Notes under the pieces: generated by a model
Told to the model about the DNA's origin: nothing
The model's database searches: none
Seen by the model: the letters and a program-made list of their open reading frames with translations, nothing else
In this document: positions 1 to 10,581 of the stretch, one piece after another
How positions within the stretch are numbered: position 1 is the stretch's first letter
How the letters are laid out: each line of letters opens with the position of its first letter
Translations under genes and position numbers: made by a program
NCBI GenBank assembly: GCA_000320545.1
Contig: ADNK01002288.1
Span: 1-28,694 of the forward strand
DNA from: Bigelowiella natans CCMP2755
Taxonomy: Eukaryota > Cercozoa > Chlorarachniophyceae
DNA length: 28,694 bases
Direction: 5' to 3'

Positions 1-1245
1 CATATCACTGCTCTACTCTACCATTACTACTGGCCCTACAAGCTAAAAGAGATAAGGACATACCTGCGTGGCTGCAGGTGCTCCAGCTTGAAGGCGGCAG
101 GCGTCGCCACCAAGGAGTCCAGCAAGAGCCGTGCATCTAAGAAAATCAAAGCAAGGAACTTCTTAGATATCGTGCAAATTGATGTTTATAAGTACGATGG
201 CTATCACTACCTTACCTTCGTTGATGTGGCCACTGGAAAGTGCTGGGTTAAAAAGATTATCAAGGTCAACGTTGCTAAGAAGAACAAAGGCTTATATAAG
301 CAGAGGCTTACTAACTGCTACCGTACCTGGGAGTCTGAGCTCCAGGCTATCCCTGATGAAGTTAGCATAAACAAGATACCAAAGAAGTTACATGTGGATA
401 ATGAGACCTCTCTTCTACAGCTACCACACCCTAATATTGATGCCTCACCTGTATACTATGCCCAGTCCAACTCCAAGGTAGAGCGACTCCACCGCACCTT
501 GGCCAACCTAAGCAGGATAAATAGCACCACACCAGACAAGATACAAGGGTTAGTAAACGACACCTTCACGTCTGGGGGAGGTATCAAGGATAAGGAGAGG
601 GAAGAAGGCGACGACAACGACGACGATACCGAGAGCGAAGACGAGAAGGTCCCGTACGATGGCCGAGTTCTAAAGGAAGGACAGTATGTTAGGGCCAAGG
701 TAAATCTGAGATCGAGAAATAAACAAGACCCCTTCTGGGGTGGCGTTGCAAAGGTTACCGAGAGGAAGGGGAGGAAGCAGTACTACATCTATGATGGGAA
801 CAGGGTCACCTTGCGCCACATCAGTCACCTAAAGAATTATGATATCGGTGAGAAGCTCCTAGAGGATGTTAAAGTAAACCCTACTGTGTGGGAGCGAGCA
901 ATGCCTTGTTTAGGACCCCGACCTAAGTTCGATGTGGAATATGGAAACAATAAGGTCAGGGTGAACGACGATTGGCGCATGAAGATTGTCTATCTAGGCT
1001 ACCCTGGATTACGAAATATGGAGAGGGTAGCTATGAAAATAAAGGACGGAAAATATCAGCTACTCTACCTAGCTGTTCCCGACTTACCCTTTGAGCACTG
1101 GTATAAGGTCCTGGGGGACCTTGATGCAGAGGGCTGGTATGGACACGAACCTAAGGACGAAGGTGAGTTCTGGGTAAGCGACAAAGGAGATAAGGTTAGA
1201 GAGGAATCTATTACCTGGTGGTTGGTGAAGTTCCGAAAGCGATGA
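1..1245 (+). CDS. LTR retrotransposon pol polyprotein, C-terminal part: integrase (open at window start)
   Basis: The frame is open from base 1, so this is the 3' part of a longer pol ORF; no start codon should be sought here. The first 30 codons resemble the zinc-binding N-terminal domain of integrases (YYWP, then a Cys-rich GCRCSSLK). The catalytic core follows: a first Asp in QIDVY (about codon 60), a second in HVDNET and Glu in KVERLHRTL. Asp and Glu have only 27 residues between them, against the usual 35. An acidic linker (codons about 200-215) leads to a C-terminal module like the GPY/F domain of Ty3/Gypsy integrases (DPFWGG ... HISHLKNY). The last ~120 residues, rich in Trp and Tyr, form a domain I do not recognise; it is not an obvious chromodomain. 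The stop lies 51 bases before the LTR, the usual place for integrase in Ty3/Gypsy order. The product would insert element cDNA into the genome. Confidence 0.85.
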   Translation, partial: HITALLYHYYWPYKLKEIRTYLRGCRCSSLKAAGVATKESSKSRASKKIKARNFLDIVQIDVYKYDGYHYLTFVDVATGKCWVKKIIKVNVAKKNKGLYKQRLTNCYRTWESELQAIPDEVSINKIPKKLHVDNETSLLQLPHPNIDASPVYYAQSNSKVERLHRTLANLSRINSTTPDKIQGLVNDTFTSGGGIKDKEREEGDDNDDDTESEDEKVPYDGRVLKEGQYVRAKVNLRSRNKQDPFWGGVAKVTERKGRKQYYIYDGNRVTLRHISHLKNYDIGEKLLEDVKVNPTVWERAMPCLGPRPKFDVEYGNNKVRVNDDWRMKIVYLGYPGLRNMERVAMKIKDGKYQLLYLAVPDLPFEHWYKVLGDLDAEGWYGHEPKDEGEFWVSDKGDKVREESITWWLVKFRKR

Positions 1246-1288
1246 AGGTCTAAGGGAATAAGGAAGGAAGGAAGGAGCAACGTGACTT

Positions 1289-1296
1289 GGGGGAGG
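1289..1296 (+). other. Polypurine tract (plus-strand primer site) of copy A
   Basis: GGGGGAGG directly abuts the first TG of the LTR. This is the expected position and composition for the RNase H-resistant primer of plus-strand DNA synthesis. The same tract appears in inverted orientation inside copy B near 28400. Confidence 0.75.
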
Positions 1297-1622
1297 TGTA
1301 GCGCGTACCACTACGCGGGCACAAGTCACGTGCGACAACAAAGGGGTTGTCGCGGATATAGAATATAGATAACGTAGATATTAATACAGCATAGGCACGT
1401 GGGTTCCGGCGGGACTCATGGCAGCACACCGGAAGTGTGCTGCCCCACGTGCGGCGGCATTCGCGAAAGCTTCGCGAATGATTACGCAGTGCACGATTTA
1501 ATAAAAATATAATCTTTAATAAAAATAAACACAACTCTTCAAAAGGAAGCAAACGTGCCTTTCCCCCCCCCTGCCTACTTGTGCACGTAGCGCCTCGGCC
1601 TGTGAACACCTTACGCGCAACA
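1297..1622 (+). repeat. 3' LTR of copy A, 326 bp
   Basis: It starts TGTAGCGCG and ends GCGCAACA (TG..CA termini). It contains several perfect hairpins: CGCGTA/TACGCG, GCGACAAC/GTTGTCGC, GCAGCACAC/GTGTGCTGC nested inside GCACGTGGG/CCCACGTGC, and ATTCGCGAA/TTCGCGAAT. Downstream are two AATAAA-type poly(A) signals around 1498-1530, a run of nine C and a short GC-rich end. The TATA-like ATATAGAATATAG near 1356-1370 could be the promoter. An identical copy is at 26510-26835. Confidence 0.92.
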
Positions 1623-2166
1623 TGTGCACAATGTGCATGCAACACGCTAGCACGTTGCATGTCCATCCATCACAAGTGCACCTTGCATGGACACAGCAAT
1701 GTGACACATGTGATGTGTACATGACATGTTGCATGTCTATCATGATACATCGCACGCATTGTGGACACATGTCCACCATTGATGCAACCAGCACTGCGAC
1801 TAGCTAGCTAGCTGGAGCACTGAGCATGCCATGCAGCAGATGTGTTCACTGATCGATGCGAGCGAGCGCTCACACAAAATCAGACTGCACGTTGCAGAGC
1901 GTCAGTGATGCTCCCTGGTGGCCTTGAAACTTTTCATCATCAACAAAACGCTTGCATTCAAGTGAACTTGCACATTTATTGCGTAGCGTTGGTCAATATG
2001 CATGTTGCGAAGCAAATTTGCGTTGAGACCACGTTGGTTTATAGACCATCATGTAGAGACACGTGTGTATTCATGCAGTGGTCAATGCATAAATTGTATG
2101 TCATCGTTGAACAGAATCAACTACACGAAACAACTAAATAAATTGCATCTAAGTGTTTGAGAATAA
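1623..2166. other. Non-coding spacer with a palindrome-rich island
   Basis: I see no gene here. Bases 1623-1870 are packed with short self-complementary words (TGCACA, GCATGC, GCTAGC, ACATGT, TAGCTAGCTAGCTA). From about 1900 to 2166 the sequence becomes ordinary AT-rich DNA up to the TRAPPC1 stop codon. Open frames at 1516-1794 and 1842-2141 have no recognisable domain and look accidental. Confidence 0.6.
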
Positions 2167-3386
2167 TTAACCCACTTCTCTTACAAGCACCTCTACACGT
2201 TGTAAGAATCCTGGTAAACTTATTTCACTCCCAAGCTTATAGCATGGATTACGAACGACATAATCTACATATAACCTATAAAGTTTGCTAAGAACTGCCC
2301 TCATATTTTTAGTATCAGGAGGAGTTGATGCAGCGATTCTCAATCCGGATGCAGTTTCCATGTAGTGGAGCTACAATATTAGCATATCAGTACCACTGTT
2401 CAAACTCGTATAATATTGATTATGATAGCAATATTGATGATGATAAAAAGATATTGACGAGTCTAAGAAGGGGAGGAAGATGACCATATTTTTAATTTCT
2501 ATTTAGGAAAACGATAATTCAGTTTTATTCATTGTAATGTATATCTCGAGTATCAGTTCATTCACGAGTTATTAGGATCAACCGATTGATCATCAATATT
2601 GCTTCGAAATGACATATGGTATTTCATTGCATATTATCTGTGCTGACTTGTAGGAACAACCAAAACAGTGGGAGAAGAACCTGATATTCCGACGTTTGGA
2701 AGAAGTGAATAGGCTCCTTTTCCCATTCTCCTGTCATTCTGTAAATGATTCCCAAATATGTATCATTTTGCTTCTAGTTAGTGTGCTCGGTAATCTTAAC
2801 AGAAGCAGCTTGTAGCATCAATAGAATCATCACCAAAAGCAACAGCAGCACCACCACCATTACCATCAGCAGCAGCAGCGAAAGACTGACTCTAGGAGTT
2901 GTCAATGTTTTTCCTTCATTTTTTGGTTTCAATATTTAAAGGAGATGTGAAAAATTAAACTAATTAGGATGTTCCTTCTCCTCCTCACTCTCCTCCGCTT
3001 ACTACGTTTTCGGTGTGATCGAATTAACAAAGCTCTTGAGCGTGAAAAGAGTGCCGAACATGTTCTTTTTCTCTATCTCTATGTCTTTTTTGTCCTGAAG
3101 GAAGATCGTTTAAAAATCGAATATTTAATGACACGTGTAGGATCAAATAATTACATGTGATCAGATCTCCACCACCACCACTACCCACCTTTTTTTTTTC
3201 ACTGTTGAAATCCCTCATGTAGAGACAGGTTCCCTCCCTAAGTAGTAATGGTTGCTTAGTCAAAAAGAATAGACATCGATTCAAGCCTTCTTCTTCTTCT
3301 TCTTCTTCTTCTTCTTCTCCTCCTCCTCTTTGTCTAATCAGCAACCACTACCTGCTGAAGATGTAGATAGTGTAGATACTAGGCAT
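2167..3386 (-). CDS. TRAPPC1: TRAPP complex subunit 1 (TRAPPC1/Bet5), complete, five exons
   Basis: TRAPPC1 is a longin-fold core subunit of the TRAPP complexes, which act as exchange factors for Rab1/Ypt1 in ER-Golgi tethering. Minus-strand exons: 3386-3352, 3237-3189, 3094-3006, 2738-2681 and 2370-2167; all four junctions keep phase. The model gives 144 residues, close to the 145 of animal TRAPPC1. Family landmarks appear in order: N-terminal strand MPSIYTIYIF, REGTCLYMRD (family DRxGxCLxY), MFGTLFTLKSFV, FFQTSEYQLHYMETASGL (family FQTxxYKLHYxETPTG), and a C-terminal YVVRNPCY. Start: the ATG at 3386 is the first of an exon that splices in phase and gives the expected short N-terminus. The third exon's donor reads GTAGTA. 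The 3' end faces the left palindrome island and the 5' end faces the secreted-protein gene at 4160. Confidence 0.9.
3289..3330 (+). repeat. (TTC)n/(TCC)n microsatellite in TRAPPC1 intron 1
   Basis: About nine TTC units are followed by TCC units on the plus strand; on the TRAPPC1 sense strand this is (GAA)n/(GGA)n. It lies inside the first intron. The Glu-rich minus-strand frame across it is a by-product of the repeat. Confidence 0.9.
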
Positions 3387-4159
3387 GATGACGATTGAAT
3401 GATTTCTGGATGAAGCTTGAAGCAGGAAATCCTTTAACTTCCAGAAATCGATCACGAGTCTCTTTTACTAAGTGCTTTTGCCTTTATTTCTCCTTGACAC
3501 CGCTCTGCTCTTTTTGTTGCGGGGAACGGTGCTAGGCAACCGTCCTGGGGAAGGGGCTAAGCAGAGTTGTCTCCTTTAAAAAAATACTCTGCAGTATATC
3601 ATGTCGTACATTTGAAACGTCCTTCCTTTAGGTTGTTCTCCTTATACTTTGTGTACGTTGACGCTGGTGTAAAATGGGTGCTGTTTTACCGGCGTTTCTG
3701 ATTTAAATGATGCTTCTATTGGAGTTGGTGTTTGCTGCTGCAACATTCTAAGTTCATTTGAGACCTAATAAAGTTTCCTTTCGCAGTCGTCCACAACGGA
3801 AAAGCAGGCCTTTATTCAATATTATGAGATATCAATGGATATCGTTCCAATATATTTACAGGGTCTTGCCTGTATTCGGAATAAGCTACTTTATAATTAC
3901 ATCTGAAATCGGAATTCAGAACTATTCGACCAGAAATTCATCCAATTTTTTACTGTAAATGTGTTGTACGAGAACTTCGTTGTAAAAATGGCCTACATTA
4001 TTGTTGCATCTGCGTTGGCCAAGCTACCTCATAAGACTGAAATATGTGTGAATCGTAAACACAAACCAACCCCAACCTCACTCCTCCCTGCACGCTGAAC
4101 AGTTGAGCGACATGATGGGGTATGTTCCCTCTCTTCTTCATATTATGATCCGACATTGA
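3387..4159. other. Divergent spacer between TRAPPC1 and the secreted-protein gene
   Basis: This 773-base head-to-head spacer should hold the promoters of both genes. I see no clear TATA box or conserved element. A possible folded RNA or palindromic element at 3496-3571 is listed separately. The open frame at 3758-3958 encodes nothing recognisable and lacks splice support. Confidence 0.5.
3496..3571. ncRNA. Candidate nested hairpin (structured RNA or regulatory palindrome)
   Basis: Three stems nest: GACA 3496-3499 with TGTC 3568-3571, CTCTGCT 3503-3509 with AGCAGAG 3560-3566, and ACGGT 3526-3530 with ACCGT 3539-3543. The block is GC-richer than its surroundings. I cannot assign it to a known RNA family: there are no tRNA A/B boxes, and no snoRNA boxes were confirmed. 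It may be chance. Confidence 0.2.
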
Positions 4160-5983
4160 ATGAACACTGATAACGCTTGCATTAGGTTCCACGGTTTTGC
4201 GGTGCTCCTCCTTGGTTTTGTTTTTAGTGTCTCTACTAGCGGTGAGTGGGTTAAGGCAGCAGCACCCGTACATCTCGGCAACGGTGGGAAGGTACCAGAG
4301 ATTGACGTCAATAATGGCGACTATCAATCGTTCTCTGAATATTCAATCTCATATTTATTTTTAAGAAATAAGAAACAAGTTCGTCTCCCTTTTGTATTAT
4401 TGTTCTAGTTGGGTGACATGGACACGGACTTCGAGCTAGGTGCCTCTTCGAAGACGTTGTATTTTGATACCAAGTTGGAAGATGCAGTGCAATGGCCAGC
4501 AACCGATCATGGTGAAATAGAAGAAGATACTGTCCTGACTATAGGAGGCGAGCGAGCACCTTCAGACGAAAACACTGATACGTCATGGTGGCATTGGAAC
4601 CAACCTGCAACATGCGAGGTAGTACCGTCAGTAGACAAATACTAGCTTTCAGAAAAGTGGGAAGAAGGGAGGGGGGAGGGAGGCTAGGTATGTGGAAAGA
4701 TTGAAAAGGAGGCGGTGAAAACGGGAAAGAGGAAGCAGATTTGTTGCTTTATACAAGTACGTACAAATGAGGGCGATATTAGCAAAAGAATATATTTAGA
4801 TACATGTCACGAGATAAACATGAAGGTAGTTGTTTGTTGAACTTCTCGTTAGGCTAGAAAATGAGAGCTCGAGTACCATTTGATAATTAGCATAGTGTAA
4901 TAAATTTGCCGGGATATTATTATTATTAATATTTTCTGATCATTTGTATCACATGTTGGTTACCAGTATGTAACAACGTTGCAATATTTGCTTCTATTAG
5001 AACTTCGGTGGTCAAGTTTGCACTTATGGTGGCGATGAATGCTCGCTAGTCAGAAGGGAAGGAGAATATTTGTTCAACCAATGGTACCTGTTGCAACCTT
5101 TTGTCATCGTTAGTCTTTAGAAAACGAGTAGGAATAGGAGATACAGTGAGTGAGTGTTTGAGTCAACAGTATGACGACGTCGAGGGTTACAAATTATCAA
5201 ATTATTTTGAGCTGCTACGTATAATGAGTAGATGATACATTTATCGATTGGTTGATCGATTGATTGATTACCTAGGCATGATTCCAAGGGGATTAACAGG
5301 ATGACGTCTTGTTCTAAGAATTCTGGTCAAGGTGTGCATGCAGTCACCAGTGCTGCCCTTAAATGCGGATTGACGACGCTGATCATTCAAGCTACTAAAA
5401 ATCACAGTCTATTTGTAAGTGTTGTCATAAGCATTACTTTACAAGTTGTGTATATAATACGATACAACCAAGAGCTCAAGGAGCGATGGGCAGACGTAGT
5501 CACACCTTATCACTTCAAACCCCTCCCCCTCCCCCCTTTTTTATAGCCGGACATTTACCTGATAAAGGAAGGGAGAACTGGCACACGTATCCTCCTCGAA
5601 AAGGATGGGTAGTAGTAGAAATAAGTAACTAGTAATAGTAGTAGCAGTAGTTCTGAAGAAAACGATGATGTTAGAGAGTAGGTATGTGTATGACATATCT
5701 TAAAACAAAGATAAAGTACACCAAAATGATGATGAGAATATGATGATACATCACGATATCTGTATTATCCTCTATGACCTCTTACACCAGCTGCTCTTGT
5801 CTTGTCTTCTCATCTACCGAATAATGAAAAAGTGTTAGTAGTAACTGGGGAGGATTTCCAATGGATAATATCCGTAAGGACTACTTCGGAGCCAGTGAAT
5901 TCCTCAACAATCTTAAAATACGTAATATCTATTATAGTAACAACAAACAATACACCGTAGATTGCACAAGAATCAAATCCTGA
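4160..5983 (+). CDS. Predicted secreted protein of unknown function, six exons
   Basis: Modelled exons: 4160-4291, 4409-4618, 5001-5083, 5300-5414, 5547-5608 and 5833-5983, all phase-consistent, giving 250 residues. The start ATG at 4160 opens a signal peptide-like N-terminus with hydrophobic core FAVLLLGFVFSVSTSG. The mature part has paired cysteines (ATCE, QVCTYGGDEC, TSCSKN, ALKCG), aromatic-rich TSWWHWNQP, and a strand-loop segment PDIYLIKEGRTGTR faintly reminiscent of sulfotransferases, which I do not treat as an assignment. The 4619 and 5609 donors begin GTAGTA, and the acceptor before 5547 has a C/T tract of about 25 bases. Exon 1 could instead end at a better donor (GTGAGT, 4223), but that breaks the frame. 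Exon 6 could end at 5921 (GTAATA), which joins in phase to 6615 and would fuse this gene to the downstream PAN block. Confidence 0.6.
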
Positions 5984-6614
5984 TAGTCATGATAATCATG
6001 ATGATGATTTGTTGTTATAGCTAGCTCAAACCACATTGATGAGAATGAGTTTAATTAATTTGATGTTTGAATTGGATATTTGATTCAAATTGGATGATTA
6101 CATACGTTGGCAATTTGGTGGATGGTATATCAACCGACTTCCTCTGCCGCATAAACGCCATCTATGTTATTTTGTCTTGAATACATTGAAAACGTTTTCA
6201 TAACAATGATTGTGTTCGAAATTATATTGATACCGAATAATATTGTAACTTATTTGTTGTTCCTTGCATAATCATCTGTCTGTCACTCTTGGGGTTTAAT
6301 AATCTGTTTTTGTTACTTAATTACTATTCAAGACGGAAAAAGCTGTAATGTCTTAACCAACTTATTTAAACATGAATGATTTCTTAGGTATTTGTGCTTT
6401 TATTGTTGTCTTTAGGGAAAAATGAGTATGGCCCTTACCTCACTACAAATTGCGGCAACGTATAATCTTTCATGTTTTATTCGTTTTCCATCATCATCAT
6501 AATCATCATCATTATCATCGTCATCATCATCGTTTAACAACTATGCGCTGGTGTGATAACAACCGTTGTCGTAGTTTTTCTACAAAATCCAGCCACGTCT
6601 TCGGTCTGTTTCAG
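5984..6614. other. Gap between the secreted-protein block and the PAN block
   Basis: This is either an intergenic space or one long intron. A possible short exon at about 6417-6459, reading KNEYGPYLTTNCGN before a GT, looks protein-like but does not fit the phase of the 6615 exon. (CAT)n-type repeats at 6488-6531 make a His-rich accidental frame. Confidence 0.45.
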
Positions 6615-8450
6615 ATGATGGAGGGAAAGAGAACAAACAACTCTTCCTCGATATTAGATCGGATACCAACCTCAAGAATGCTTTTTACTCTCGTGGAGGA
6701 CAATGTCGCAACGTTGAAAGCAGGTGATACCACCATCTTCATCTTCTTTATCATTTCTGATCACCATTCTGACATCCTGTTTGCTAAATAAATTTTATAA
6801 ATTATCATTGTTATTATGGTTCATTTTAAAATCTAAAATATCCCCAACTACTACTATCTCTACAGGAAATCATCCTTGATCACTCTATACGATTCCGAAA
6901 ATCCCTCATTAATCGATCATTACGGTACGGTGAAAACTCTAATAGTATTAGTAATAGCTATAATGTGAGTATCACATCTAGATGTCCTATCTTTGTTAAA
7001 TTGATATATAGTTGTAAAGTAGTTGATAGAATCAACAACTCATAATTGGACGATTGATTGTTGTGATACTACAAGTACTGCTAATACTACTACAACCGAT
7101 GCAAGTGTGTGGAATAGGGCAATAAACTCTATTTAATCATGATTAGCCAGCATTAACCAAACGTTCCTCTTCTTCATCTTCTTCCTCTATTCTAATATGC
7201 TCTCTTGCCTTCTTCAATATCTATCATCTTTATAACTTCCTTCTTGAATCGATTGTGCTTTTCACCTTGATCAGCATCAATGTACTCAGAGGTTGACCAT
7301 TGCAGTGAGGAGGCATGTGAATCTCTCCATATGGTAATTAGTAAGAATGATGATAATGATGTCATGTTGCATGTGAGACGACAACAATTTATGCATGTCG
7401 TTGTAATAGTAGTAGCAGAAGCAGCAGCAAGAGCATCATCACCATGACCATCATCATCTTCCGTATTATCATCATATCAGATTAGTGGCACAAGTCAACA
7501 ACAGAGCTATGTATCAGCCAAATGTCCGAACGGAGAGAGTCACTGCCCAGATGTTGTGCAGTTTGTTAACCTACACCCATTGTCAAGGACTGTGGACACC
7601 ATTCAATCTTGCGCCATGCTATGTGCCTCAAATCCTCAAGACTGCGACTTCTTCGTATTCAGAGCTAATACTTCTAGATTCAACTGTGATATCGGTAAGG
7701 GCAATATCTTGCCAGCTACTCCCCACAAAACATACTGTATCGTGTCAAAGAGGAAGAATCTCAATGTAGAATGCCCAAAGGGATTTGAACTAAGGAAGGC
7801 TGACACGGTAATACTATAGTAAGTAAATATAGTAATGTGATGATGCTGATCATGGTAATGCTACTATTCACATGAGTACTACGTAACCACCGGTGTGAAA
7901 GACGAAATGCATAAATCACTTTCACATGATTAACTTTCATTGTAACATCAACTATTATAACATCATTCGAATGTGATTTCTCTGTTTGGAATGGAAGGTG
8001 TGCACTGAGATGGAGCTGCAAAAAGTGTTTGGTGCCGAAATGCACAAAGATAGGTAAGAAGAAATTCATAGATAATACATGCAGTGCTCTTGTGGATGTG
8101 AGATATCACCGAATTATTTGAGTGAGTTCCAACCAACCACCAGAATTATATTGCAAATTAATGACAGAATCGGCCCTGAGATATCCAGTTCGTACGGAGT
8201 TGAAGTAGGTCAATGTGGACAAGATTGTTCCAAAGACAAAAGCTGCTATGCATTTCAGTACCGTGCTCTTGATAAATGGTGTGTGAATCTCAAATACCCA
8301 AAGTCGGTGAGATCTCTGAAGAAGACACAAGTCAACGACATCAAAGTGGGAGGTCAAATCCAAGATGTGAATTGTCCTGGGTTGCAATACTGCATCAAGA
8401 CAGCAGCAGCGGCGACCGAAACAACAGCTGCTGCAGTAACGGAACACTGA
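6615..8450 (+). CDS. PAN/Apple-like cysteine-rich extracellular protein (5' end unresolved), six exons
   Basis: Modelled exons: 6615-6723, 6866-6924, 7275-7333, 7481-7807, 7998-8053 and 8123-8450; every junction keeps phase. Two segments have the spacing of PAN/Apple domains, which bind protein or carbohydrate outside the cell. One has IQSCAMLC ... DCDFFVF ... FNCDIG ... YCIVSK (about 7600-7750). The other has VGQCGQDCSKDKSCYAFQYR followed by WCVNLK (about 8205-8295). Further cysteines precede them (DHCSEEACESL, AKCPNGESHCPD). The C-terminus is a short Ala/Thr tail ending TEH, with no membrane anchor seen. The first exon starts in phase 1 and lacks a start codon, so exons are missing upstream. 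They may be those of 4160-5921, which would supply a signal peptide. Donor 8054 is GTAAGA. Confidence 0.65.
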
Positions 8451-9617
8451 ATACAAAATCTAATAGTAGCAAAATAAAAACACCCTCATAGTCTGTGATA
8501 CATCAACTCTTGGCATAAATGCATTGCGGATATGTGCATTTTTTTTTATCATATCAGTCGTGACAAAATAATGAATAATAGACGAAATGGTATTGAGGGA
8601 CACCGAACTAAAATAGTCATGGTATAGCGTAGGCACAACGCCAAAAGGAGGCAACTTCCCTTCATGGAAGGACCATCCAAAGAGTCTTGATCATTGCCAG
8701 AACTACGTTTGTAGTTCGCGGCCGACTCCTCCACCCAATTCATGTTTGCGCATGCGACTGTATAATTTTTGACATGGCAATGCTAGGCCATAAAAGTGAC
8801 ACAAGAACATCTAAAGATATCTTTGTTTGGATGTACAATGCTACATATCTAGATATGGATATATATTTTCTCTATGCTATGGGCTTTATGCTAGCATGCG
8901 GCCAACATAAACTATGATGTGTACATAATAGACACATCTAGACATGGAATCAGTTGGCTATGTAGCCAACTGAGTGCACAAAAGCATCATGTTTCACGCA
9001 CATGTGATGCGCTGTGATGCGTGCTTGCTAGCTTGATGACCCACAACCTACAATTACTCTAGTACGTGCTAGACACGCAGCTAACGTACACATGAACAGC
9101 ACAGTCTGTCTCGCCTGGAATTGCATGCGATGATGATGCAAAGTTAAGCTAGTTAAGCCGCTTAATGTTGTTTCTTGACCTTATTCGATCACTTGATCGA
9201 GATGCATGCATGCCAAGCTAGCATGCATTATATGCAAGTGCGCGCTGTTCAATACATGACATACGTGAACTCATTGGCAAAATAATTGTTGCCGATGCAA
9301 CGTAACATTAGTCTATAGTAGTTCTAGCTAGCTAGAGTTCACATGAGCATGCGTGATGCAGACTCTACTAGTCTAGTCTAGTAGTACTGGTAGCACTAGA
9401 GCAGCATGCAAGCCAATGAGCGAGTGTCCATCGCATGTGGGCTTCAGCGCTGTTATTGATGTGCTGGATGCAACTATGCGGCTGGCATTATCTGGATTGT
9501 GGAGATCGCCGCAATTCTCACTTTTTAGTCGAAGGGTATTCGAGTCGTGGTTTAGTCGTACAGTGCATGTTGCAGAATGTATTAATTTGATAAAATTGAA
9601 GAACCAAATCTCAATAA
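8451..9617. other. Tail-to-tail spacer with a palindrome-rich island
   Basis: I see no gene in this convergent spacer. From about 8740 to 9420 it is dominated by short palindromic words: GCATGC, GCTAGC, TGCATGCATGC, CTAGCTAGCTAG, ACTAGTCTAGTCTAGTAGT. It contains the inverted pair CAGTTGGCTA/TAGCCAACTG at 8950-8971, a compact hairpin. The open frame at 9416-9724 is antisense to the last TMEM14 exon and is not credible. Confidence 0.6.
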
Positions 9618-10560
9618 TTAGTCTTGTGCCTTTTTCTCAGGAATATGGGGAAATACAAGTCTGTAGGCGAGAAATGCTGCCATTGCTAACGACAAGAGAA
9701 ATGCAATTGCTGCCGGGAAAATAGCCCTAGTGTCGACATAACGTTTTCCCATCATTCCAGTTACAGTTGCTGCTATTAAGAGAGATATGAAATTGAAAAC
9801 GGTGTAGGACTCCTTTTTCTTGAACTTCTGTGAAACATGATTGTATAAATTAGTTTATTGCTGGTGATGGATTGTAATGGTTCAAGTTCCTCAGATTTGC
9901 AACTGTATTATACTCTACAGAAGATATCATCGAGATAGGTGGCGTACCTCCATTGACAAGGTTCCAAGCGCCATCATAGCAGCGCCACATCCTACACCGG
10001 CCATCAATGACATGTGACTTCCTTTCGACAAGAAGCCCATAAGGCCGCCTAGTGCCAGAATGAGTCCGTACGGGATTGTGAAGCAGAATGCATACTGACA
10101 ATATTTTAAATTAAGATTATTAGTACATAATTTTATATTTTCTCAAATTCTCTTCTCCATCATCATCCCTTGTTTATAAGTGTGAAAAAGTCGATAGCAA
10201 CCATGGAGTAGGAAGAGGAGGAGGAGGGAGTGTCCTTTCAATTTACACGAAAACTCCATGCCTTTCCATCGTACGACAATATTTTTAATTCTACATTGAA
10301 AAATATTGAATAAAAAGATCCAGGTTTTCTGTTTGGATAATAAAAGCCTTGCACTTTTTCATGCGTCGTGCTATATTGTATGTCGCAAGAAGAAAAAGGA
10401 ATTCATTTAAAACTCAACAGTCCTGCTCGAATCAAGTCCAACAGCTCCCTCCTCCCTCCATGATTTTCACAGGAATGTGATTGATGATGATAATAATAAT
10501 CGGACCGATTAACTCACGATTCTGTTCCACAATGAGTCTTTGAAGCGCTTGTAACCTTCC
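9618..10560 (-). CDS. TMEM14: TMEM14-family (UPF0136) small membrane protein, N-terminus unresolved
   Basis: TMEM14/FAX proteins are small four-helix membrane proteins of mitochondria or plastids, linked to heme/porphyrin or fatty-acid transport; which role applies here cannot be read. Minus-strand exons: 10560-10518 (ends GTGAGT), 10094-9948 (ends GTACGC) and 9827-9618 (stop TAA). Junctions are phase 0. Exon 2 has the family's first hydrophobic hairpin ([20 protein letters not shown]), matching the GGxxGYxKxGS pattern. Exon 3 has MGKRYVDT, then [17 protein letters not shown], matching the family's GxR...PAG segment. It ends in a basic/acidic KKAQD. The first exon begins in phase 2 after a TAG acceptor, so a start exon is missing. 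It would have to lie within or beyond the PUS7 first exon on the other strand, so the two divergent genes may overlap at their 5' ends. Confidence 0.8.
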
Positions 10561-10581
10561 CTAGCTATTTACTCTTGCCGG

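Larger units (their letters stand above)
1..1622 (+). mobile_element. 3' end of a Ty3/Gypsy-like LTR retrotransposon (copy A)
   Basis: This end consists of the integrase end of pol, a polypurine tract and a complete 3' LTR. The 5' part lies outside the window. The LTR matches the 5' LTR of copy B (26510-26835) in length and, as far as I can read, in every base, so at least one insertion is recent. The base after the LTR end is T 1623; the first five flanking bases are TGTGC. Confidence 0.9.

Noticed and set aside
3758-3958. Plus-strand frame in the TRAPPC1 divergent spacer
   Set aside because: It has no recognisable motif, no convincing splice partners and ordinary AT-rich composition.
9416-9724. 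Plus-strand frame of 102 codons
   Set aside because: It overlaps the last TMEM14 exon in antisense and continues into palindrome-island DNA without family features.
9874-9900. GGTTCAAGTTCC resembling a tRNA B box
   Set aside because: It lies in a TMEM14 intron; no A box or cloverleaf pairing could be found around it.
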